Origin: an uncultured Thermanaerothrix sp. | GTDB lineage: Bacteria > Chloroflexota > Anaerolineae > Anaerolineales > Anaerolineaceae | Length of the DNA stretch: 64,000 nucleotides | Assembly (NCBI RefSeq): GCF_938028735.1 | Contig: NZ_CALIMF010000012.1 | Location: 124,001 to 188,000, forward strand | Reading direction: 5' to 3' | Shown here: positions 52,827-61,348 of the stretch, piece by piece | How the letters are laid out: the number at the start of each line of letters is the position of its first letter | Position numbering within the stretch: position 1 is the first letter of the stretch | The notes under the pieces: model-generated | The model's database searches: none | Told to the model about the DNA's origin: nothing | Seen by the model: the letters and a program-made list of their open reading frames with translations, nothing else | Program-made: the position numbers and the translations under genes

Positions 52827-53947
52827 AACTATTGCGCAAGCCGGCCTTACGAGAGTTTTTGCGCATTTTGATTGCTGTCTCTGCGGCGTTGCTGCTCGGT
52901 TTCTTTATAACCTTGCTGGTTTCTAAACAGCCGCTTGAAGCCTATCGCGCTTTTTTACTCGGTCCGCTTTCCCGGTTTAATCGCTTTGGAGATTGGATTG
53001 AGGAGTCGATCACCTTGACTCTGGTGGGGTTAGCCGTTGCACTGGTCTTCAAATCCAAGCAATTTAGCCTGGGGGCTGAAGGCCAGATCTTATTGGGCGC
53101 TTTGGTCTCAGGTTCGATTGCTCTGTTCGTTCCCTTACCGGGTTATCTGCGGGTTCCATTAGCGCTTGTAGCCGCGATGGGGGTGGGCTTCCTATGGGGA
53201 TATCTCCCTGGCTATCTTAAGGCCCATTTGAACGCGAACGAAATCGTGTCCACCCTGATGTTGAACACTATTGCGTTGAAACTCTATGACTATTTTTTGA
53301 TTTTCCACATCAAACCACCCAATGCAGGTTATAACGCTTCGGCAACTTTTACCAAGGATGGGATTTTGCCTTCGTTCGTCCCGGCTTTACCTTTTTTGGC
53401 TGATTTGCGCGCGCGTTTTATGAGCCAGACGAATATTACAGTCATGTTGTATCTGACCATCTTGGCTGTTCTGGTGGCTTACTATCTCATGTATCGTACC
53501 CCCTTTGGTTATGAACTGCGCATGATTGGGGCCAACATTAAGTTTGCGCGTTACGGTGGTATTAATGTCAAACAGGCTATTATCCTGGCATTTGCGGTGA
53601 GTGGTGTTTTCGCTGGGTTGGCAGGCGCCCATCTCGCCATGGGCATTCACACCAAACTGATTCAAAACATATCGCTTGGGATTGGGTTTGAGGGCATTGT
53701 GGTGGCGCTGATGGCACGTAATAACCCGCTTTTCGTCCCACTCTCAGCGTTGGCATATGGGTATTTGCGAGCAGGAGCCGATATTATGGAGCGTAGTTCT
53801 GATGTCTCGCGCGAGATGGTCCTGGTCATTCAGGCATTAATCATCTTGTTGGTAACTGCTGAACAAGTGTTACCTGTCATCCAGCAACGCGTGGCGGCAC
53901 GTCGGGAAGCCCAGCCAGCAACATCTCTGGCAGAGGGAGGCCACTAA
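52823..53947 (+). CDS. ABC importer permease 1 (nucleoside type)
   Basis: Integral membrane subunit with about eight to ten spans. The family region SITLTLVGLAVALVFKSKQFSLGAEGQILLGAL is typical of the BmpB/NupP class of permeases of BMP-linked importers. 374 residues. Starts with ATGA overlap with the ATPase gene and ends 3 bp before permease 2. Together with permease 2 it forms the channel. Confidence 0.92.
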   Translation: MKLLRKPALREFLRILIAVSAALLLGFFITLLVSKQPLEAYRAFLLGPLSRFNRFGDWIEESITLTLVGLAVALVFKSKQFSLGAEGQILLGALVSGSIALFVPLPGYLRVPLALVAAMGVGFLWGYLPGYLKAHLNANEIVSTLMLNTIALKLYDYFLIFHIKPPNAGYNASATFTKDGILPSFVPALPFLADLRARFMSQTNITVMLYLTILAVLVAYYLMYRTPFGYELRMIGANIKFARYGGINVKQAIILAFAVSGVFAGLAGAHLAMGIHTKLIQNISLGIGFEGIVVALMARNNPLFVPLSALAYGYLRAGADIMERSSDVSREMVLVIQALIILLVTAEQVLPVIQQRVAARREAQPATSLAEGGH

Positions 53948-53950
53948 GCC

Positions 53951-54922
53951 ATGTGGGAACTTGTTCTCAAGGGAATCTTTAGCGCTTTGTTCGTTGCCAG
54001 TGTTTTACGCATCAGCACCCCTCTAATTCTGCCAGCGCTGGGTGGTTTGATTTCAGAGTTAAGTGGAGCCACCAATATTGCGCTAGAAGGCATCATGCTG
54101 GTAGCGGCTTTCACGGGAGTGGTTATCTCGGCTTTCACCCAGAACGTCTGGCTAGGGGTTATTGCCGGAATTCTCTCGGGGATGCTGGTGGCGGCTTTTC
54201 TGGCTTACTTTCATCTTTACCTTGGAGCCGATCTTATCCTCTCGGGTATTGCGATCAACATTATGGCCACAGGTGGCACAATTTTCTTGTTATATGTGCT
54301 GACCGGTGATAAGGGGAGTTCTTCGACACTGGCGAGCAAGGCGGTGCCCGTGATTAATATCCCACTCATCAAGGACATTCCGGTAGTGGGGACGATCCTG
54401 AGCGGGCACAACATTTTCACCTACTTGGCGTTCATTCTTACTTGGTTCGTTTCAATTTATCTGTATCGGACTCCCCAGGGAGTGCATTTACGAGCCGTGG
54501 GGGAAAATCCTGAAGCAGCGGCTTCGTTAGGGCTTAATGTTCGACGGATCCGGTTGGGGGCATTGTTGATGAGTGGGGTTTTGGCCTCTTTGGGGGGACT
54601 GAATCTTTCCATGGCTTACCTGACCCTGTTTCAACGTGAGATGACGGCAGGGCGAGGGTTTATTGCCTTGGCCGCGGTTTTTCTTGGCGGGCGGACCCCC
54701 TGGGGGACACTGATCGCCGCTATTTTGTTTGGCTTCTTTGACGCTCTTTCCAACCAGTTGGGGTCACTGGCAATCCCTTCGCAATGGGTGCAAATGATCC
54801 CTTATGCGGCGACTGTGCTTGCGTTGGTAGTATATTCCATTCGCCAGCGTGCACAGGCCGTTGAGCGGGCGCGCCGTTTTCAAGAGAAGCACTTGGCCGA
54901 GACCCGCGCTTTAGGAGATTGA
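53951..54922 (+). CDS. ABC importer permease 2 (nucleoside type)
   Basis: Second membrane subunit (BmpC/NupQ class), 323 residues, about eight to ten spans. LGGLISELSGATNIALEGIMLVAAFTG and LRAVGENPEAAASLGLNVRRIR are characteristic. The last segments show GRTPWGTLIAAILFGFFDAL. Its end abuts the ADP-ribosylglycohydrolase-like gene; the TGA at 54920-54922 lies inside that gene's leader. Confidence 0.92.
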   Translation: MWELVLKGIFSALFVASVLRISTPLILPALGGLISELSGATNIALEGIMLVAAFTGVVISAFTQNVWLGVIAGILSGMLVAAFLAYFHLYLGADLILSGIAINIMATGGTIFLLYVLTGDKGSSSTLASKAVPVINIPLIKDIPVVGTILSGHNIFTYLAFILTWFVSIYLYRTPQGVHLRAVGENPEAAASLGLNVRRIRLGALLMSGVLASLGGLNLSMAYLTLFQREMTAGRGFIALAAVFLGGRTPWGTLIAAILFGFFDALSNQLGSLAIPSQWVQMIPYAATVLALVVYSIRQRAQAVERARRFQEKHLAETRALGD

Positions 54923-54924
54923 TC

Positions 54925-55914
54925 ATGCTGAACAAAATTTTGGGTGGGCTTTATGGACAGGCGTTGGGAGATGCTTGGGGGATGCCGGCTCTGCTAACTC
55001 CAGAGGCCACTTGGGAGTATTTTGGGGGGTGGGTGGAGACTTTCATGCCTGCACCAGAGGATCACCCGGTTCATGCGGGTTTGCCGGCTGGGCGGGTGAC
55101 GGATGATACCGAACAGGCGTTTGCCCTAGCGCAGGCCATTCTCTCGGAGGGACGGGTTAGTGCGGAGGGGACTGCGCGGGCCTTGATGGCCTGGTATGAG
55201 CGAATTGGGGGGGATCGTTCCCCGTATGTGGGACCTTCGACCCGGCGGGCAATTCAAGCCTTAAAGCGGGGGGAGGATCTTTACCAAGTCGGGCGGTTTG
55301 GGGATACCAACGGCGCGGCGATGCGCGTTTCTCCGGTAGGGTTGATGCACCCGGGTGACTCCAAAGGAGCAATTGCCGATGCTTACTTATCCTGTATTCC
55401 CACCCATCACACGAATGTGGCGGTTTCGGGAGCCGCTGCAGTGGCTGCGGCCATTGCTACGGCGATGCGTTCGGAGGCGCGATTAGAGGACATTGTGGAG
55501 GTGGCCAAAGACGCAGCCATGGTGGGATTGAAAATGGGGCATGTCTGGATGGGGGCGTCCGTTGCCCGGCGTATTGACCTGGCGCTGGAGATCGTCCGCG
55601 GGCCCGGGGATGAACGAGAGCGTTTACAAGCACTTTATGATGTCGTCGGAGCAGGTTTGGCGATTACCGAAGCGGTGCCGGCGGCATTTGGGGTGTTGGT
55701 AATGGCTGAGGGCGACATTCATCGCACAGCCATGTATGGTGCGGCTCTTTCCGGTGATGCCGATACAGTGACCGCTATTGCCTGTGCGATTGCTGGTGCC
55801 TGGAGGGGGATTGAAGCCTTTGACCCAAAATGGTTGGAGCAACTGCGATTGGCTAACCCAGAACTGGATTTTGAGGCAGTTGCAGAGGAATTATATCAAT
55901 TAGTAACTCAATAA
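54925..55914 (+). CDS. ADP-ribosylglycohydrolase (DraG-like) family protein
   Basis: Mg2+-dependent family that cleaves ADP-ribose-protein bonds or ADP-ribosyl-type glycosides. Features: LGGLYGQALGDAWGMP, the metal segment GRVTDDTEQAFALAQ (TDDT), GDTNGAAMRVSPVG and SGDADTVTAIACAIAGAW (DxDT). 329 residues. ATG 54925 has AGGAG 7 nt upstream. Within this operon, an activity on a free nucleotide-derived N-glycoside seems more likely than protein de-ADP-ribosylation, but this is inference. Confidence 0.88.
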   Translation: MLNKILGGLYGQALGDAWGMPALLTPEATWEYFGGWVETFMPAPEDHPVHAGLPAGRVTDDTEQAFALAQAILSEGRVSAEGTARALMAWYERIGGDRSPYVGPSTRRAIQALKRGEDLYQVGRFGDTNGAAMRVSPVGLMHPGDSKGAIADAYLSCIPTHHTNVAVSGAAAVAAAIATAMRSEARLEDIVEVAKDAAMVGLKMGHVWMGASVARRIDLALEIVRGPGDERERLQALYDVVGAGLAITEAVPAAFGVLVMAEGDIHRTAMYGAALSGDADTVTAIACAIAGAWRGIEAFDPKWLEQLRLANPELDFEAVAEELYQLVTQ

Positions 55915-55936
55915 AGCGATTATTAGGAGATGCATC

Positions 55937-57265
55937 ATGCAAGCGTTGCTAATTGAGGGTTGTGACATCCTGACCGTCGAGAACGGCGCTGTACATTTCT
56001 CGCCTCGGCAGGATATTTTGATTGAGGGAGCCTATATCAAGGCCATTGAGCCAACAGGTTGTTTGCCCATCTCGAATGAAGTCGAGCGGCTTCCTGCTCA
56101 AGGGTTGTTGGCCATTCCGGGATTGATCAACACGCACGCCCATGTCCCAATGGTGCTCTTTCGAGGCCTGGCAGAGGATGTTACTATCGAGGCGTGGTTC
56201 AATGATTACATTTTTCCCCTTGAGTCCAACTTAACGTCCGAGGATGTTTACTGGGGAACACTGCTGGGACTGGCGGAGATGATCGAGGCCGGCGTTACTT
56301 ACGTTGCGGATCATTATTTCTTCATGGATGAGGTGGCTCAGGCCGTGAGTGAGGCGGGTCTCCGAGCTAACTTGGTCTGGGCTGTCTTTGGTCACGAAGG
56401 AGAGTCAAAACTGGCGCGGACGGTTCAATTTATACAGCGCTGGCAAGGAGCGGCTGAAGGACGAATTACCACTTGGCTGGGGCCACATGCGCCTTATACC
56501 ACGACGCCAGATTTTCTGCGACTTTGTGCTCACTACGCTCGCGATATGGGGGTAGGAATTCATATTCACGTTTCAGAGACGGCAGCCCAGGTTGCATATA
56601 GCCGCCAGCTTTACGGCAAGTCACCCATACGAGTGTTATTGGAAAGCAAAGTTTTGGAAGTCCCCACCCTTTTGGCGCATTGCCTCTATCCTGAGGAGGA
56701 GGATTACAAGATCCTGGCCGATCACCCCACTGGCATTGCGCACGCTCCCAAGACATATTTGAAACTGGGGATGGGTACAGCGCCAATATCTCGGTTCCGA
56801 AGCGCCGGTATTCCCGTGGGATTGGCCACAGATGGTGTAGTCAGCAATAACACTCTGGATATTTTGGAGCAAATGCGTCTGTTGGCCTTGACCCAAAAGG
56901 ACGCAGCACGTGATTCAACCGTGATGCCTATTGCCGAGGTTCTGGAGATTGCTTTTGAGGGCGGGGCAAGAGTGGTGCAACAGGCTGGGGCACTGGGTGC
57001 CCTCAAGCCGGGTTATTTGGCTGATGTTGCGCTCCTCCGCCAGGATCGTGCGGCCATGTTCCCACGCTACAATCCGGCGGCCAATCTCATCTACAGTGCC
57101 TCAGCGCAGGATGTGGACACGGTTATTTGCAACGGGCAAGTGCTCATGCGAGATCGCCGTCTGCTCACGTTGGATAAAACTAAGATCAAGGAAGAGGTTC
57201 AGAGACGCCTGGAGCGTCTGAGTCAGCGTGTGCCCGGACGGCGAATTGCTACTTATCCGGTATGA
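55937..57265 (+). CDS. Amidohydrolase, MTA/SAH-deaminase type
   Basis: Deaminates adenine-containing nucleosides (methylthioadenosine, S-adenosylhomocysteine or adenosine). The metal site begins GLINTHAHVPMVLFRGLAED, continues with IHVSETAAQV, LLAHC and LATDGVVSNNTLD. 442 residues fits MtaD-like enzymes. Other members of this amidohydrolase class act on guanine, so the substrate should be tested. AGGAG precedes the ATG. It lies between the ADP-ribosylglycohydrolase and the TrpF-like gene, suggesting deamination of an imported nucleoside. Confidence 0.88.
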   Translation: MQALLIEGCDILTVENGAVHFSPRQDILIEGAYIKAIEPTGCLPISNEVERLPAQGLLAIPGLINTHAHVPMVLFRGLAEDVTIEAWFNDYIFPLESNLTSEDVYWGTLLGLAEMIEAGVTYVADHYFFMDEVAQAVSEAGLRANLVWAVFGHEGESKLARTVQFIQRWQGAAEGRITTWLGPHAPYTTTPDFLRLCAHYARDMGVGIHIHVSETAAQVAYSRQLYGKSPIRVLLESKVLEVPTLLAHCLYPEEEDYKILADHPTGIAHAPKTYLKLGMGTAPISRFRSAGIPVGLATDGVVSNNTLDILEQMRLLALTQKDAARDSTVMPIAEVLEIAFEGGARVVQQAGALGALKPGYLADVALLRQDRAAMFPRYNPAANLIYSASAQDVDTVICNGQVLMRDRRLLTLDKTKIKEEVQRRLERLSQRVPGRRIATYPV

Positions 57266-57274
57266 GGAGGGGGG

Positions 57275-57958
57275 ATGATTATTCAGATTTATGCCTTCAC
57301 CCGCCTGGCGGACGCATTGGCGGCCGTGGATTTAGGGGTCAATCACGTTGGGTTTGTGGCTGGGCGCTATGGCCTGGTGTATGGGGAATTGGACTTTTCT
57401 GAAGCCCGCAGCCTGGTTGAGGGGTTGCCTGTGCATGCCGTAAGTGTGGCCCTTACCATGGCGACCGAGGTGGATGAAATTGTGCGCATGGCCTATGCGG
57501 TTAAGCCACACATTGTCCATATCTCGACCGATCCACTGGATGTGGACGAAACAGCCATGCGGACATTGAGACAGCGTCTTCCTGAAACAATTCGCCTGAT
57601 GAAAGCCATTCCAGTGGCAGGGGAGGAGAGCCTGGAATTGGCCCTTCGCTTTGCACCTTATAGTGATTTTCTCCTTTTAGATACCAAGATAAGAGGATTC
57701 CCCGGTGTAGGAGCGACGGGACACACCCATGATTGGCAACTAAGTCGTCGAGTCGTTGAAGCAGTAAATGTACCCGTCATTCTGGCGGGCGGCTTAAGTG
57801 CGGAAAATGTAGCTCAGGCCATTCAGCAAGTTCGACCCTACGGTGTGGACTCAAACACTCACACGAATCGCCCTGGGTCGCCTGTTGAAAAGGATCTGCA
57901 ACGCATTGCGGCGTTTGTACAGGCTGTGCGCCGGGCCATCCAGGAGGAGAGAGGGTGA
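57275..57958 (+). CDS. TrpF-like TIM barrel lacking the catalytic cysteine
   Basis: Resembles phosphoribosylanthranilate isomerase (Amadori rearrangement in Trp synthesis), 227 residues. The N-terminus reads IIQIYAFTRLADALAA where TrpF has KICGLTR, so the general-base Cys is Tyr. The Asp equivalent is kept (FLLLDTK). The closing region VILAGGLSAENVAQAI is typical, but the phosphate-loop motif reads GVDSNTHTN rather than GVDVSSGVE. No other trp gene is here and it sits in the nucleoside cluster, so another sugar-phosphate or nucleoside-derived isomerase is likely. GTGA overlap with the next kinase. Confidence 0.75.
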   Translation: MIIQIYAFTRLADALAAVDLGVNHVGFVAGRYGLVYGELDFSEARSLVEGLPVHAVSVALTMATEVDEIVRMAYAVKPHIVHISTDPLDVDETAMRTLRQRLPETIRLMKAIPVAGEESLELALRFAPYSDFLLLDTKIRGFPGVGATGHTHDWQLSRRVVEAVNVPVILAGGLSAENVAQAIQQVRPYGVDSNTHTNRPGSPVEKDLQRIAAFVQAVRRAIQEERG

Positions 57959-58992
57959 AGCATCCGCGGGTTGCTTTGCTGGGTGATCTCAACATTGATA
58001 CCTTGTTGACGATTTCCCGTTTTCCGCAACCCGGTTGGGATGGCCTTGCTGAAACGGCATCGGTGCAGATTGGTGGCACAGTGGTCAACACAGCGGTGGT
58101 GCTTCGGCGGTTGGGGGTTGATTGTGCATTACTGGGGAGTATTGGGCGGGATTTATGGGGAGATTATTTGTGTCAAGCCTTACAGCCCTTAGAGATCGAT
58201 CTCCGGGGAGTGGTGAAGCAACCGAGCTGCATGACTGGCTTGACGTTTATCGCAGTGACGCCTGATGGAGAGCGAACCATGTTCTCCTATCGTGGAGCGA
58301 ATACCGCTTTTGCACCACATCACTTGAATACAGAGGTGCTACGTTCAGCCGATCTCGTGCACCTCTCAGGTTATGCTTTGCTTGCTCCTCCGCAACGAGA
58401 AACCGCGTTTGCCGCGTTATCACAGGCAGAAGCGGTTTCTCTCCCCATATGCCTGGATAGCGGGTTACAACCCGTGATGGACGCCCCGGACGTCTTTGAA
58501 AGCGTTTTGTCTCGCGTTTCAGTGGGCATCCTGGGCATGGCGGAAGTAGCCTATCTTAGCGGATATCGGCATCCCGAAGAGGCTTTGGATTGGCTTTTGG
58601 GTTTAGGAATGACTTGGGCAGCGTTAAAGATGGGGTCTGAGGGGTGCTGGCTGGCTGATCATGAGCATCGCATTTACTTGCCCGCTTTTCCAGTCAATGT
58701 TCGGGATACCACAGGAGCGGGCGATTCCTTTACGGCGGGAGTCATTTGCGGATATGTGCATGGGCTGGGGCTTGCTCCGACTGCTGTACTGGCCAATGCC
58801 CTCGGGGCCTTGGCTACCCGTGTTTACGGAGCTGGCCTGGCTTTACCTGGTCCTGAGGTTCTATTCCCATACTTACAGGAGATTGCTCCATTAACCGATT
58901 GGCTCCCCTATGAGGGGGCCATAACCACTCTGAAACGTTTCCTCGTTTCTCTAGAAGATATCCTTCCAACCTCACAAGAGGGATGGTCATGA
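57955..58992 (+). CDS. PfkB-family sugar/nucleoside kinase 1
   Basis: 345 residues. Opening VALLGDLNIDTLLTI, glycine-rich IGGTVVNTAVVLRRLG, and the catalytic DTTGAGDSFTAGVICGY with intact GAGD. Phosphorylates a hydroxymethyl group, for example of ribose or a nucleoside. Starts at GTG 57955, overlapping the TrpF-like stop (GTGA), with GGAGG upstream. Ends by ATGA overlap with kinase 2. Confidence 0.88.
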   Translation: MKHPRVALLGDLNIDTLLTISRFPQPGWDGLAETASVQIGGTVVNTAVVLRRLGVDCALLGSIGRDLWGDYLCQALQPLEIDLRGVVKQPSCMTGLTFIAVTPDGERTMFSYRGANTAFAPHHLNTEVLRSADLVHLSGYALLAPPQRETAFAALSQAEAVSLPICLDSGLQPVMDAPDVFESVLSRVSVGILGMAEVAYLSGYRHPEEALDWLLGLGMTWAALKMGSEGCWLADHEHRIYLPAFPVNVRDTTGAGDSFTAGVICGYVHGLGLAPTAVLANALGALATRVYGAGLALPGPEVLFPYLQEIAPLTDWLPYEGAITTLKRFLVSLEDILPTSQEGWS

Positions 58993-59933
58993 CATTTCAA
59001 GTGGCGTCATTTGGTGATTTGGTAGTGGATATCGTCGCGGGTGTGCCAGCATTACCTGTTGAAGCAGCCCGAGATCAGTTGTTAGATTACGTTCGTATTG
59101 AACCGGGAGGAGCGGGCAACTTTCTCATCACCGGCCAGCGTTTGGGCATGCATATGCGAGCAGGCGGTGCCGTGGGAGAGGATGCGTTTGGCAGCATGGT
59201 GTTGCAAATTTTGCAGGAAGAAAGGGTGGATGTGTCTGCTGTTCACCGTTTGCCTGGAGGGACGACGACCACCGTAGTGGTTTTGGTGGACCGATTGGGG
59301 AACCATGTGTTTTTGGGGCGTAGCGGTGAGGGGCCTGAGGTACTGCTCGGCGCGTGGGTGAATGCTTTTCTCAAAGAGATCCGGGCATTACAAGTTTGGG
59401 GTTACACCTTTATGGAGAGACCCCTGGTGGAAAGCATGCTCCAACTGGTTGAGGTGGCTCACCAGCGCCAGATCCCGGTTTTTTTTGACCCGGGTCCCCA
59501 GTTACGGGCCTCTGCGGAGCGTTTAGAGCGTTTGCTGCGTTGTACGCGAGTGATTCTCCTGACCGAGGCCGAGATACCCCTGGTGACAGAGGGGCGCGTG
59601 GGTATAGAGGGTATTGAGGTGCTTTTGGAGCGTGGTCCTGGCGTGGTAGTGGTCAAGCAAGGAGTAAAAGGGTGTACGGTGTACACACGCACCGACATGG
59701 TTGTTGCGCCGGGATTTCCGGTATCTCTCCACGATACAACCGGCGCGGGTGATGCATTTGCCGCTGCCTTTATATACGGCTATCTGCAAGGATGGTCATT
59801 GCCCGATGTGGCCACTTTTGCCAATGCGACCGGGGCAGCCAAAGTGCAAAAGATCGGCTCGGGGCGGCAGGTGCCCACAGCGGATGAAATTCGCCAAGTG
59901 TTGCGCACTTTTCGAATAGATATTGATTTCTGA
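58989..59933 (+). CDS. PfkB-family sugar/nucleoside kinase 2
   Basis: 314 residues from ATG 58989, which overlaps kinase 1 (ATGA), with GAGGG 6 nt upstream. VASFGDLVVDIVAG, GGAGNFLITGQRLG, and catalytic DTTGAGDAFAAAFIYGY. Only distantly similar to kinase 1, so the two probably act on different substrates. Confidence 0.88.
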   Translation: MTFQVASFGDLVVDIVAGVPALPVEAARDQLLDYVRIEPGGAGNFLITGQRLGMHMRAGGAVGEDAFGSMVLQILQEERVDVSAVHRLPGGTTTTVVVLVDRLGNHVFLGRSGEGPEVLLGAWVNAFLKEIRALQVWGYTFMERPLVESMLQLVEVAHQRQIPVFFDPGPQLRASAERLERLLRCTRVILLTEAEIPLVTEGRVGIEGIEVLLERGPGVVVVKQGVKGCTVYTRTDMVVAPGFPVSLHDTTGAGDAFAAAFIYGYLQGWSLPDVATFANATGAAKVQKIGSGRQVPTADEIRQVLRTFRIDIDF

Positions 59934-59953
59934 TACGGAGGCTTTAACGAAAT

Positions 59954-60367
59954 ATGCTCAAGAGAGTGCAGGTTGAAACAACCGTACGAGAAGGCTTGAT
60001 CAATATTACCGAGGCAGTAAGGGAAGTGGTGCGCAAAAGCGGAATAGAGGAAGGCGTCTGCGTGCTTTATGTCCCCCACACTACGGCTGCCATTACGCTT
60101 AATTCCTGTCTGGACCCCGCTACACTTCAGGATTTGGTTGAGGAACTTCATCGCCTGGTTCCGACACGGGTAGATTTTCATCATACTTACGATACCCCTG
60201 CGGATGCAGCAGGCCATATCAAATCCACCCTCGTGGGACATAGTGTGACACTCTTGATCACGCAAGGCGACGTGGCTTTAGGGGGGTCGCAGAGCATCCT
60301 CTTTTTTGAGTTTGATGGGCCGCGTCAGCGTGAAGTGTGGGTGCGGGTGATTCGGGATACCGATTAG
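59954..60367 (+). CDS. YjbQ (UPF0047) family protein
   Basis: 137 residues, small beta-rich trimeric family. Characteristic parts: VLYVPHTTAAITLN, DAAGHIKSTLVGHSVTLLI, and SQSILFFEFDGPRQREVWV. Some members were reported to have weak thiamine-phosphate synthase activity, but the true role of the family is unsettled. Its place inside the nucleoside cluster, 20 bp after kinase 2 and 12 bp before nucleoside hydrolase 2, is notable. Confidence 0.9.
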   Translation: MLKRVQVETTVREGLINITEAVREVVRKSGIEEGVCVLYVPHTTAAITLNSCLDPATLQDLVEELHRLVPTRVDFHHTYDTPADAAGHIKSTLVGHSVTLLITQGDVALGGSQSILFFEFDGPRQREVWVRVIRDTD

Positions 60368-60379
60368 GGAGGCTTCCCC

Positions 60380-61348
60380 ATGGCTGAAAAGATCATTATT
60401 GATACTGATCCGGGGATTGACGATGCTATGGCTATCTTGTTGGCGCTTCGGTCACCGGAATTAGATGTGATAGGTCTGACCAGCGTTTTTGGCAACGCTA
60501 CCATCGAAGTGACCACCCAAAACGCTTTGCGGTTGGTTGAATTGGAAGGCCATTATGGTATTCCGGTGGCACGGGGGTGTGATCGCCCGCTGGTAGTCCC
60601 CCTTGGAGAGGTGGGCACTTACGTACATGGTGAGGATGGGTTAGGAAACACATTTCCCCCGCCTCCTAAAGGAAAACCCCTTTCCCTCCATGCGGCTCAA
60701 TTTATTCTTGAGGCATTAAGGCGTTTCCCCGGTGAGGTCACCCTGTTGGCACTCGGGCCGCTGACCAACCTGGCCCTGGCGGTGAGCTTGGATCGCGAAG
60801 CAGCTACCCTAGCACGGCGTGTGGTGATCATGGGAGGGGCTGCAGCGACGCGAGGCAATATCTCGCCTGTGGCCGAAGCCAATATTTACAATGATCCTCA
60901 CGCTGCGGCTATTGTCTTTGGGGCTGGTTGGCCTGTAACCATGGTGGGGTTAGACGTGACCACCCGTGTCGTCATGACACCGGAATACTGGGAGCGTTTG
61001 TATCAAGCAGGCAATCGGGTGACAGACTTTCTGCGCGCAATTACGCCTTTTTATCAGCGCTTTCATGATCAATTCTATGGGATGAAGGGGGCTACTCATA
61101 CCCATGATCCCACGGCAGTAGCCTATCTCCTGGCTCCTGAATGCTTTGAGGCGCCTGAGCTTTCGGTTTATGTCGAGACGCAAGGGCGGTGCATGGGACA
61201 AACGGTGGTGGATTGGTATGGTCAGTGGGAGGGTATGCCCCGAGTCAAAGTTTGTCTGGGGGTTGATGCTGAGGCAGTGCTTGACTTAATTTATGACCGG
61301 CTGACCAAACCGGCGGAGGATGTTGAAGATGAGACGCCTCTGGATTGA
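60380..61348 (+). CDS. Nucleoside hydrolase (IUNH family) 2
   Basis: 322 residues with a full set of motifs: IIDTDPGIDDAMAILLAL (metal site), LALGPLTNLALAV, VVIMGGAAATRGN and ATHTHDPTAVAYLLAPE, which carries the His-x-His-Asp catalytic segment missing in the other two copies. Normal active enzyme expected. The end overlaps the next gene by about 20 bp. Confidence 0.92.
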   Translation: MAEKIIIDTDPGIDDAMAILLALRSPELDVIGLTSVFGNATIEVTTQNALRLVELEGHYGIPVARGCDRPLVVPLGEVGTYVHGEDGLGNTFPPPPKGKPLSLHAAQFILEALRRFPGEVTLLALGPLTNLALAVSLDREAATLARRVVIMGGAAATRGNISPVAEANIYNDPHAAAIVFGAGWPVTMVGLDVTTRVVMTPEYWERLYQAGNRVTDFLRAITPFYQRFHDQFYGMKGATHTHDPTAVAYLLAPECFEAPELSVYVETQGRCMGQTVVDWYGQWEGMPRVKVCLGVDAEAVLDLIYDRLTKPAEDVEDETPLD

